Assembly (NCBI GenBank): GCA_020846875.1
Contig: JADLDB010000128.1
Coordinates: forward strand, 27,014-91,013
From: Myxococcales bacterium
GTDB lineage: Bacteria > Myxococcota > Myxococcia > Myxococcales > Myxococcaceae
Length of the DNA stretch: 64,000 bases
Direction of reading: 5' to 3'
Position numbers and translations under genes: made by a program. Below, one piece after another: positions 41,126 to 48,184 of this stretch. The notes under the pieces are model-generated. The model did no database searches and was not told where the DNA came from. It was given only the letters and a program-made list of their open reading frames with translations. Positions within the stretch are counted from its first letter, which is position 1. Each line of letters starts with the position of its first letter.

Positions 41126-42328
41126 ATGACGACGCGCGGCGGGCCACCCTTCCTCGAGGTGCTGCAGGCAGCGGCGGGCCGCGAGGTGGCCGTGCGCCGG
41201 GTCGCGCTCGAAGACGCCGGCCTGGCCATCGTCATCGACGGGCAGCACCTCGCGTTTCGCCCCCTGCCGGTGGACGTCAACGCCTGGGCCACCGTCTCCC
41301 GGGAAGGAGAGCGCTTCCGCTTCGAGCCCGGCCGCCCTTCCTGGGTGGCGCACTGGAACGGCCGGCGCGGCGCGCAGGGCCACCTGGCCCCCGGCGACGT
41401 GGTGAAGGTGAACGACGTGGTGCTGCGCTACGTGGAGGACGAGTGGCCCGGCCCGCGCGACGAGGCACAGGAGGCGCTGCTGCTCGGCGCTGGGCCTGAC
41501 GCCGCCGGCTGGGGCGTGTACCGCGACTGGCTGCTGGAGCGCGGCGGCGTGCTGGGCGAGCGCATGGAAGGCCCGCCGTCGGTGGACGAGACGGCGCGCT
41601 GGCTGTGGCCGCTGGCGGTGGACGTGCAGGACGGCCTCATCGACGCGCGGTGGGAGAACGGCTTCGTCCGGGAGTTGGTGGTGCGCGGCAGCTCGCTGGG
41701 CCACAACCACCTGTTCGAGGTGCTGGCCTCGTGCGAGGCCCTGCGCCGGGTGCGCCGCGTCGAGGTGGTGGGCCTGCAGTCGCCCCAGGTGCACGAGGCG
41801 GAGGCGCAGGCGAAGGTGGTGCTGGGCGCCCTGCGCCGCGCAGGCGGCCATCCGTCCCTGGAGCACCTGGACCTCGGCGTCGTCGCGTCCTGGGACGCCG
41901 GCGCGGTGAAGCGCGCGCTGGACGAGGCGAAGGCCGTGTGCCCTCGCCTCACCACCACCCCCGTCTCGCTGGCGCGGCTGGCGAAGCACTCCGGGCGGGC
42001 GCGGCTGGAGTGGGTGTCGGCGAGGGACGAGGCGCGCCTGTCGGGCGTCACCGAGGCGTCGCCGATGGTGCTGGAGGGGGGCACCTCGGTGGTGTTCCGC
42101 CGCGCCTCCGACGGGGCGTGGCGGGCGCTGGGCGTGGCGCCGCCGGTGCGCGAGGACGCGGTGCGCCTCTCCCACGGCGTCTCGGGGTGGATGGTGTCGT
42201 CGCCCCTGCTGCGCGCGGGCCTCTACCAGCCGCGGCTCAACGGGCGCAGCCTGCCGCAGTTCCGCCTGCGCGACGGCGACGAGGTGGAGCTGGTGCCTGG
42301 GCTGGTGACCCGCTTCGTGCAGGAGTGA
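41126..42328 (+). CDS. TIGR02996-type protein with FHA-like edges
   Basis: 400 residues. Residues about 110-145 match the TIGR02996 motif, abundant in Myxococcus and planctomycetes (LLLGAGPDAAGWGVYRDWLLERGGVLG). Two short segments, WNGRRGAQGHLAPGDVVKV (about 72) and LNGRSLPQFRLRDGDEVEL (about 372), look like the C-terminal strands of FHA domains. The middle has leucine-rich features (LRRVRRVEVVGLQSPQV, HPSLEHLDLGVVASW). It could be a phospho-threonine-reading or scaffold protein. No signal peptide. It lies 13 bases downstream of the propeller lipoprotein gene. Confidence 0.65.
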   Translation: MTTRGGPPFLEVLQAAAGREVAVRRVALEDAGLAIVIDGQHLAFRPLPVDVNAWATVSREGERFRFEPGRPSWVAHWNGRRGAQGHLAPGDVVKVNDVVLRYVEDEWPGPRDEAQEALLLGAGPDAAGWGVYRDWLLERGGVLGERMEGPPSVDETARWLWPLAVDVQDGLIDARWENGFVRELVVRGSSLGHNHLFEVLASCEALRRVRRVEVVGLQSPQVHEAEAQAKVVLGALRRAGGHPSLEHLDLGVVASWDAGAVKRALDEAKAVCPRLTTTPVSLARLAKHSGRARLEWVSARDEARLSGVTEASPMVLEGGTSVVFRRASDGAWRALGVAPPVREDAVRLSHGVSGWMVSSPLLRAGLYQPRLNGRSLPQFRLRDGDEVELVPGLVTRFVQE

Positions 42329-42374
42329 GGGCCGGCCTCACCGCCGCGGCGCGGGCCGCACCAGGGGTCCTGCC

Positions 42375-42845
42375 TCAGGCGCCCTTCTGGTACGTCCCCA
42401 TCAGCACGGCCCTGGCCAGCACGTGCCCCTCCATCGCCTCCAGCAGCTTCCCCTTGGTGGGCTGCTGCAAGTCCGGCAGCACCGTGTCCAGCGCGTAGAG
42501 GGTGTGGAAGTAGCGGTGCCGGCCGATGGGCGGGCAGGGCCCCCCGTAGCCGGTGCGCTGCCAGTCGTTGGTGCCGTCCTTCGTGCCGGCGGGCAGCGCG
42601 ACGACGCCCTTCGCCAGGCCCGTCGTCGAGGGCGGCAGGTTGTAGAGGACCCAGTGCACCCACACCCTCTTGGGGGCCTTCGGGTCCGGCGCGTCGGGGT
42701 CATCGAGGATGAGGGCCAGGGACTTCGCGGCGGCCGGCACGCCCTTCCACGAGAGCGCCGGCGAGCTGTCCTGGCCTTCGCAGGTCAACTCCTTCGGCAT
42801 CGGCTGGCCATCGGCGAAGTCGGCCGACGAGAGGACGAGAGACAT
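42375..42845 (-). CDS. PEBP/YbhB-family phosphatidylethanolamine-binding-like protein
   Basis: 156 residues from ATG 42845, with GAAGGAG upstream. Conserved family motifs are SPALSWKGVPAAAKSLALIL, DDPDAP, VWVHWVLYNLP and GYGGPCPPIGRHRYFHTLYA. The anion-binding site is formed by these segments. The fold is small and all-beta; biochemical function in bacteria is mostly unknown. No signal peptide, so cytoplasmic. It is divergent from the ferritin-like gene. Confidence 0.93.
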   Translation of the reverse strand: MSLVLSSADFADGQPMPKELTCEGQDSSPALSWKGVPAAAKSLALILDDPDAPDPKAPKRVWVHWVLYNLPPSTTGLAKGVVALPAGTKDGTNDWQRTGYGGPCPPIGRHRYFHTLYALDTVLPDLQQPTKGKLLEAMEGHVLARAVLMGTYQKGA

Positions 42846-42951
42846 GGGGGGCTCCTTCGGGCAGGACGTGTCCGCGAGGCACCATACGCCTCGGCGCAGC
42901 CGTGGGAAGGTGGTGCTTCCACCTCGGCGAGGTCTCGGGCATCGTGGCTCG
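42846..42951. promoter_or_regulatory. Divergent intergenic region with a short inverted repeat
   Basis: 106 bases between the PEBP and ferritin-like genes. CGAGGC-ACCATAC-GCCTCG is a perfect 6-bp inverted repeat near 42873-42891, and AGGTGG-TGCTT-CCACCT is another at about 42909-42925. Either could be an operator or leader hairpin for the iron-related gene. Confidence 0.28.
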
Positions 42952-43416
42952 ATGCAAGGCGACCGACGCGTCATCGAGGACCTCGACGGCTACCTGCAAA
43001 TCGAGCTCACCGGGCACAAGCAGTACCTCCTCGCGGGCGCGGTGTTCGAGCGCTGGGGGCTGTCCCGGCTGCGCGACGCGGAGCGGGCGTACGCGCAGGA
43101 AGAGACCGCGCACGCCGCGGTGATTCTGCACCGCCTCCTGCTGCTGGGGGGCGTGCCGCACCTCGCCGACGTGGGGCCCGTCACCGTGCCGTCTTCGGCC
43201 AAAGAGCAGCTCGAGCGCGACCAGGCCCTGGTGACGCGCGCCATCCTCCACCTGAAGGACGCCATCGGGCGCGCGCAGGCCGCAGGGGACGCGGGCTCCA
43301 GAGAGCTGCTCGAAGAGATGCTCGTCGACGAAGAGGAGCACCTCGACTGGCTGGAGCAGCAGCTCCACCTCCATGGCGCGCTGGGAGAGAAGAAGTACCT
43401 GCAGGCCCAGCTCTGA
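42952..43416 (+). CDS. Bacterioferritin-like protein lacking the heme Met
   Basis: 154 residues from ATG 42952. Four helices of the ferritin fold are visible: IEDLDGYLQIELTGHKQYLL, AERAYAQEETAHAAVILHRLL, SSAKEQLERDQALVTRAILHL and ELLEEMLVDEEEHLDWLEQQ. The diiron ligands Glu18, Glu51, His54, Glu94-type and the E-E-E-H set are present. The position of the heme-coordinating Met52 of E. coli bacterioferritin is Thr52. It may form a heme-free iron-storage cage or be a DNA-binding relative. Divergent from PEBP. Confidence 0.82.
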   Translation: MQGDRRVIEDLDGYLQIELTGHKQYLLAGAVFERWGLSRLRDAERAYAQEETAHAAVILHRLLLLGGVPHLADVGPVTVPSSAKEQLERDQALVTRAILHLKDAIGRAQAAGDAGSRELLEEMLVDEEEHLDWLEQQLHLHGALGEKKYLQAQL

Positions 43417-43441
43417 CGACTTGTTAGACTGACGCGCGCTC

Positions 43442-44029
43442 ATGTCCGTCACCTCCGCCGAGCCCGTGGTGTTCGCCACCGCCGTGGAGGGCACCCGCAA
43501 GGCCTACGCCAGGCGCTTCACCCCGGAGCTCAGAGCCGAGCTCAAGGCCCTGGGGATGGACCTGGAGGCCATTCAGGCGGCGTACCCGCTCAACACCTGG
43601 CTGGCCGCGGCGCGGTTGATGGGGCGGGCCTTCTTCCCCGAGCTGGAGGAGGCCGAGCGCCAGCGCCAACTGGGGCGGGAGTTCATGAAGGGCTACGTGC
43701 AGACGGCCATCGGCTTCGCCACCCTCACCACCGCGAAGTTGATTGGCGTGAAGCGCACGCTGCTGCGCATGGGCCGCAACTTCCGCACCGCCGCCAACTA
43801 CATCGAGGTCGACGTGCTGGACGTGGGACCCAGGGAGGTGCACCTGCGCGCCCAGGTGGGCGAGGAGTTCATGCCGCGAGTGGGCCCGGCCGCCAACGAC
43901 ATCATCCTCCACTACCGGCGCGGGGTGCTGGAGGAGACGCTGGTGCTGCTGGGCGTCACCGGCACGGTGGACGTGCTGGAGGCCCCGGCGCAGCGCCCCG
44001 GCGGCCTGTTCCGCATCACCTGGAGCTGA
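43442..44029 (+). CDS. DUF2378-family protein
   Basis: 195 residues. The sequence fits the myxobacterial DUF2378/TIGR02265 family: VFATAVEGTRKAYARRFTPE near the start, WLAAARLMGRAFFPELEEAE in the middle and a beta-rich C-terminal half (YIEVDVLDVGPREVHLRAQV). A hydrophobic domain resembling nucleotide or metabolite sensors has been suggested for related proteins, but the function is unknown. It lies eight bases upstream of the methyltransferase gene, so the two are probably co-transcribed. Confidence 0.82.
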   Translation: MSVTSAEPVVFATAVEGTRKAYARRFTPELRAELKALGMDLEAIQAAYPLNTWLAAARLMGRAFFPELEEAERQRQLGREFMKGYVQTAIGFATLTTAKLIGVKRTLLRMGRNFRTAANYIEVDVLDVGPREVHLRAQVGEEFMPRVGPAANDIILHYRRGVLEETLVLLGVTGTVDVLEAPAQRPGGLFRITWS

Positions 44030-44037
44030 CAGGCAGC

Positions 44038-44640
44038 ATGTCCACCGTGTCCAACTCCGGCTTCTGGGAAGAGCGCTACCTCTCGGCGCAGACGGGCTGG
44101 GAGAAGGGCCGCTGCGCCCCGCCCATCGCGCGCATGCTGGGGGAAGGCCTGCTGGCGGCGCACTCCCACGTGGTGGTGCTGGGCGCCGGCCGCGGGCACG
44201 AGGCGCTGGAGGTGGCCGCCCGGGGCCTCGAGGCCACCGCCGTCGACTTCGCCGCCTCCGCGGTGGAGGCCACCCGCGCCGCCGCCTCCCGCCTGCACCT
44301 CGACGTGGAGGCGCTGCGCCAGGACCTCTTCACGCTGCGCACCACGCACGCCGTCACCTTCGACGCGGTGTTGGAGCACACCTGCTTCTGCGCCATCGAC
44401 CCCGCGCGCCGCGACGAGTACGTCGAGGTGGTGCACGCGGTGCTGAAGCCGGGCGGCCTCGTCTTCGGCCTCTTCTACGCGCACGGACGCCCCGGCGGCC
44501 CGCCCTTCGACACCTCCGAGGAGGAGCTGCGGCGCCGCTTCGGCCCGCGCTTCGACGTGGAGCGCCTGGCCCGCGCCCCCGACTCCTTCTCTGACCGCGC
44601 CGGGCAGGAGCTGGAGTTCGTCTTCCGGAGGCGGGGATGA
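44038..44640 (+). CDS. SAM-dependent methyltransferase (thiopurine methyltransferase-like)
   Basis: 200 residues. The TPMT-type opening FWEERYLSAQTGWEKG is followed by PPIARML, then the SAM-binding VVVLGAGRGHEALEVAARG, VTAVDFA-like and FDAVLEHTCFCAIDP, which is a family signature. The C-terminus is compatible with a small-molecule S-methyltransferase. It overlaps the following lipoprotein gene by four bases. Confidence 0.9.
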   Translation: MSTVSNSGFWEERYLSAQTGWEKGRCAPPIARMLGEGLLAAHSHVVVLGAGRGHEALEVAARGLEATAVDFAASAVEATRAAASRLHLDVEALRQDLFTLRTTHAVTFDAVLEHTCFCAIDPARRDEYVEVVHAVLKPGGLVFGLFYAHGRPGGPPFDTSEEELRRRFGPRFDVERLARAPDSFSDRAGQELEFVFRRRG

Positions 44641-45905
44641 GGCGCGCGCTGGCGTGCGTGCTGGCGCTGGCCGTCTCCTCCTGCGCCTGCCGCGAGTCCG
44701 ACGCGAGGAAGGCCCAGCGCGAGCGGGAGAAGCTGGAGGAGCGCCTCAAGTCTTCACTCTCCCTGCTGCCGTACCGGCTGGTGAAAATCTCCCTTCGCGC
44801 GAAGGACGACCCGAAGCGGCCCGCCGCGGTGGACGCGCTGTGGCTGGTGCTGGCCGAGACGCAGGCGCTGCCCGCCCACCCCGCCACCGCCGAGGAGGCG
44901 CTGCGCGAGGCGGCCACCTACGCGCGGCTCTTCAAGGCCCTCTACGACGCGCGCGAGACGATGAAGTCGCGCGACGAGGACGAATTCAAGCCGCTGGCGG
45001 AGGTGCTGCTGAAGACGCCCCTGCCTCCGCCCTGGGACGCGCAGCTCGAGCACCTGGGGCTGGCCGGCTTCTGGTTTCTGGTGGACGCCGCGGACAAGGG
45101 CAACCGGGTCCCCGGCAGCACCGAGTACGTCTTCTACGAATTGGCCCGCGCCACCCCGCAGCCGGGCTGGCCGAAGGAGGCGCGCTGGGCCGCGCAACTG
45201 CTTCGCGGGGCCGCCTTCTGCGCCGCCGAGTACCACTACGCCGCCGAGGAGGAGCTGAGCGCCTACGTCACCGCGATGGAAGGCACCACCCCCGCCGACT
45301 TCGGGGGCTGGGCCACCGCCCACGCCGACGCGACGCAGATGATGCACGGGCTGCGCGCCGCCGGGTACTTCGTGCGCGCGTGGAACCGCATGGGCCTCAA
45401 GCGCGACGAGGCGTCCACGTTGGACCTGGAGAAGGGCCTGGACGAGCTCGAGGCGCTGGGCCTCGACAACGAGCTGACGCAGTGGGGCTGGGCGCTGGTG
45501 CACGCGCGCCGGGGCCGCTACGAAGAGTCCGCCGCCGAGCTGGACAAGCTGGCGCGCAGCCCGCACCTCGACGAGGCCACGCGCAAGGAGCTCCAGGCCG
45601 CCGCCCAGACGATGCGCACGCAGGAGAAGGGGCTTCCCCTCTTCCTCCAGACGCGGGCCACCTTCATCCTCGCCCAGGCGCTCTTGAGCCGGGCCGGCGG
45701 GGTGGAAAGCCTCTTGGTGCTGCTGCTGGGCGAGGAGACGGGCAAGCAGGTGGCGGCGCCGCTCCAGTGGCTCGAGCGCACCCGCCGCGCGCTGGCCTCG
45801 CAGGCCTCGCCGGCCCGCGCGCTGGAGAAGGGCAGGGACGTGGGGAAGCAGGGCCTCGAGCTGCTCAAGAAGGCCGTGGCGCCGGCAGCCGACGCGGGCC
45901 CGTGA
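44637..45905 (+). CDS. Hypothetical helical lipoprotein
   Basis: 422 residues; ATG 44637 overlaps the methyltransferase stop. The signal peptide ends LAVSSC, with CAC after it. The mature part is almost wholly helical, with repeats that look like TPR or helix-hairpin units (EEALREAATYARLFKALYDA, GLDELEALGLDNELTQWGWA, GRYEESAAELDKLARSP). It may be an outer-membrane lipoprotein with a scaffold role. No named family was recognised. Confidence 0.72.
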   Translation: MRRALACVLALAVSSCACRESDARKAQREREKLEERLKSSLSLLPYRLVKISLRAKDDPKRPAAVDALWLVLAETQALPAHPATAEEALREAATYARLFKALYDARETMKSRDEDEFKPLAEVLLKTPLPPPWDAQLEHLGLAGFWFLVDAADKGNRVPGSTEYVFYELARATPQPGWPKEARWAAQLLRGAAFCAAEYHYAAEEELSAYVTAMEGTTPADFGGWATAHADATQMMHGLRAAGYFVRAWNRMGLKRDEASTLDLEKGLDELEALGLDNELTQWGWALVHARRGRYEESAAELDKLARSPHLDEATRKELQAAAQTMRTQEKGLPLFLQTRATFILAQALLSRAGGVESLLVLLLGEETGKQVAAPLQWLERTRRALASQASPARALEKGRDVGKQGLELLKKAVAPAADAGP

Positions 45906-46059
45906 CGGTTGGACCAGTTGCGGCATCCGCTTTGTCGCGCGGAGCCGCCCTCGCCACACGCAACCGGAGCGCCTTCGAGCCCCTCGGCGTCACGGTGGTG
46001 GACCTGTGGGACGGCGGGGTTGGCGAAGGCGGCAGGGGCAGGTAAGCGGTCTGTCCATC

Positions 46060-47496
46060 ATGCGCTGTTTCGCCGTCACGCTCCTGTTGCTGTCCGCCTG
46101 CGCCACCACGCCCCGCCCGCTGCACGTCGCGCCGCCCGGGCTGGAGAAGTACTCCCAGGGCATCGACTGGAAGGCCGCCGGCGACGAGACGGCGCAGTTG
46201 CTGTCCGCCTACCTCCAGGTGGACACCGTCAACCCGCCGGGCAACGAAACGCTGGGCGCGGAGCTCCTGAAGGCCCACCTGGCGAAGGACGGCGTGGAGT
46301 CGTCCATCCACGAGTTCGCTCCCGGGCGCGGCAGCCTCCTCGCGCGGCTCCCCGCGACGAAGCCGTCCGGCGAGAAGCCTCTCTGCCTCCTCTCCCACCT
46401 CGACGTGGTGCCCGCCGAGGCCGAGACCTGGCCGAAGGACAAGCAGCCCCTGTCCGGCGCCCTCGTCGACGGCGTGGTGTGGGGCCGCGGGGCGCTGGAC
46501 ACCAAGGGCCTGGGCGCGGTGGAGGTGGAGACCTTCCTGCTGCTCAAGCGCCGCCAGGTGCCGCTGACCCGCGACGTGTTGCTGCTGGCGGTGGCCGACG
46601 AGGAGGTGGGCGAGGGCGGGATGCGGCTCCTCACCGACACGATGTGGAGCGAGGTGGACTGCGGGCACCTCGTCAACGAGGGCGGCATGGGGGTGAAGGA
46701 CGCGCTGGCGCCCGGGCAGACGGCCTTCGCCATCTCGGTGGTGGAGAAGGGCGCGCTGTGGGTGACGATGAGGGCCAGCGGCGAGGCGGGCCACGGCAGC
46801 ACCCCGCGGGAGGAGCGCGCCCCGGCGCGGCTGGTGCGGGCCCTGGAGCGCATCGTCAAGCGGGAACCGAAGCCGAAGCTGCACCCGGCGCTGTACGAGT
46901 TGCTGCGGCGCTCCGGCGAGCAGCGCGGAGGCTTCACCGGCTTCGTGCTGCAGCGGCCGTCGCTGGTGGACTCCTTCGCGGTGGGCAAGCTGCTGGAGAA
47001 GCCCACCACCCGCGCCATGGTCACCGACACCTGCCAGGTGACGGGCTTCGAGGGGAAGGGCAGCGCGCCCAACGTGGTGCCCTCGCAGGTGAGCGCCGTC
47101 CTCGACTGCCGGGTGCTGCCGGGCACCACCGTGGCGGCGCTGGTGAAGGAGCTGGAGGAGGTGGTGGCCGACGTGCCCGGCATCAGCTTCGAGCTGTCCC
47201 ACGGCTTCGTGGCCGAGGCCTCCGACTGGGACGACCCCTTCTTCGACGCGCTGGCCCGCCACGCGGTAGCCGGTCGGGACGACGCCATCGCCGGGCCCAC
47301 CGTCTCGCCGGGGTACACCGACTCAATCCTCGCGCGAAAGAAGGGCACCCGCGCCTACGGCTTCGCCCCCTTCGAGGTGACGCTGGAGGAGCTCAACACC
47401 ATTCACGGCAAGGACGAGCGCGTGTCGGTGGAGAACCTGCGGCGCGGGGTGGAGGTGCTGTTCAAGGCGGTGGTGGACGTGGCCGCCGCGCCCTGA
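46060..47496 (+). CDS. M20 family metallopeptidase, lipoprotein
   Basis: 478 residues from ATG 46060, with the signal MRCFAVTLLLLSAC. Zn-binding motifs of M20/ArgE/DapE/CPG2 enzymes are visible: LLSHLDVVP, WGRGALDTKGLG, VADEEVGEGG and the closing HGKDER region with a C-terminal His. A dimerisation/lid domain occupies about 220-330. Export as a lipoprotein points to a periplasmic or cell-surface carboxypeptidase or aminoacylase. The upstream 154-base gap has no obvious signal. Confidence 0.9.
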   Translation: MRCFAVTLLLLSACATTPRPLHVAPPGLEKYSQGIDWKAAGDETAQLLSAYLQVDTVNPPGNETLGAELLKAHLAKDGVESSIHEFAPGRGSLLARLPATKPSGEKPLCLLSHLDVVPAEAETWPKDKQPLSGALVDGVVWGRGALDTKGLGAVEVETFLLLKRRQVPLTRDVLLLAVADEEVGEGGMRLLTDTMWSEVDCGHLVNEGGMGVKDALAPGQTAFAISVVEKGALWVTMRASGEAGHGSTPREERAPARLVRALERIVKREPKPKLHPALYELLRRSGEQRGGFTGFVLQRPSLVDSFAVGKLLEKPTTRAMVTDTCQVTGFEGKGSAPNVVPSQVSAVLDCRVLPGTTVAALVKELEEVVADVPGISFELSHGFVAEASDWDDPFFDALARHAVAGRDDAIAGPTVSPGYTDSILARKKGTRAYGFAPFEVTLEELNTIHGKDERVSVENLRRGVEVLFKAVVDVAAAP

Positions 47497-47502
47497 CGGC
47501 TT

Positions 47503-47952
47503 TCAGCGCCGGGGCCGCACCAACTGGATGGCCAGCGCGAAGCGGTTGAGCTCGGTGACGGTGTCGCGCACGTCGTCGGGGAGCTCGTCGGCCTGGAGCC
47601 GCCGCCGGGCCTCACGCAGGGCGGCCCGCTCGTCGCTCATCCCCAGGGACTTCGCGATGACGCGCCGGAGCGAGAGCGCCCGCTCGACCTCCGCGAGCGC
47701 CTCCGCCTCCGTCACCTCGCCGTGCTCGAGGGCGGCCAGCACCTCACACTTGAAGGCCCGGCAGGTGGCGGGGCGGTCCTCGTAGACGGTGCAGGCGCAG
47801 CCGGAGAGCGCGCGGCAGGGCTGGACGAGGTTCCTCCGGTCGGGTGTCAGCGCCACGCGGCCCTCGAGGCGCGCGGCCTCCTCGGCCGTCACCGAGGCCG
47901 TCCCGAAGAGGGCGCCGTCACAGCACAGCCCGCAGCGCAGACAGAGGGACAT
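47503..47952 (-). CDS. YkgJ-type cysteine cluster protein
   Basis: 149 residues from ATG 47952. The start MSLCLRCGLCCDGALF contains the C-x2-C-x2-CC motif; CRALSGCACTVYEDRPATCRAF adds the second Cys group typical of the family, which is thought to bind Zn or Fe. The remaining helices (VTEAEALAEVERALSL) are not conserved. A GTG start seven codons upstream is possible. It is convergent with the peptidase gene (six-base gap). Confidence 0.85.
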   Translation of the reverse strand: MSLCLRCGLCCDGALFGTASVTAEEAARLEGRVALTPDRRNLVQPCRALSGCACTVYEDRPATCRAFKCEVLAALEHGEVTEAEALAEVERALSLRRVIAKSLGMSDERAALREARRRLQADELPDDVRDTVTELNRFALAIQLVRPRR

Positions 47953-47964
47953 CCGCACGGCACT

Positions 47965-48150
47965 CTCGCACACCCGCGAGACGGCGAATCCCCGTGCCCT
48001 CGTCCGCCGCGAAGTACGCCTCGCCGCCCCGCCCCTTCGTCAGCGCCAGCTCCTGCGCGTGCACCAGGTCTCGACGTGGGTGGTGGAGGTGTGGTGCCTC
48101 CCGCCGCCGATGAAGCCGGAGCCGCGGTGGCGAAGATGCGCACGGTGGGA
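47965..48150 (-). pseudogene. Remnant of an NAD-dependent epimerase/SDR gene
   Basis: Read on the minus strand, 48129-48067 gives HRGSGFIGGGRHHTSTTHVE. After a one-base shift at about 48067, 48064-47970 continues LVHAQELALTKGRGGEAYFA and DEGTGIRRLAG. Together these match the substrate-binding region of 3-beta-HSD/NAD-epimerase-type SDR proteins (GGGR.HLTST.HVDNLV...LEKGRGGE.YF..D). The expected AAC at the junction reads as AC, a single deleted base. No N-terminal Rossmann part is left upstream. The 5' boundary is approximate. Confidence 0.6.
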
Positions 48151-48184
48151 GTCGCCCTTCTCACTTCACGCTATACCCGCGCCC

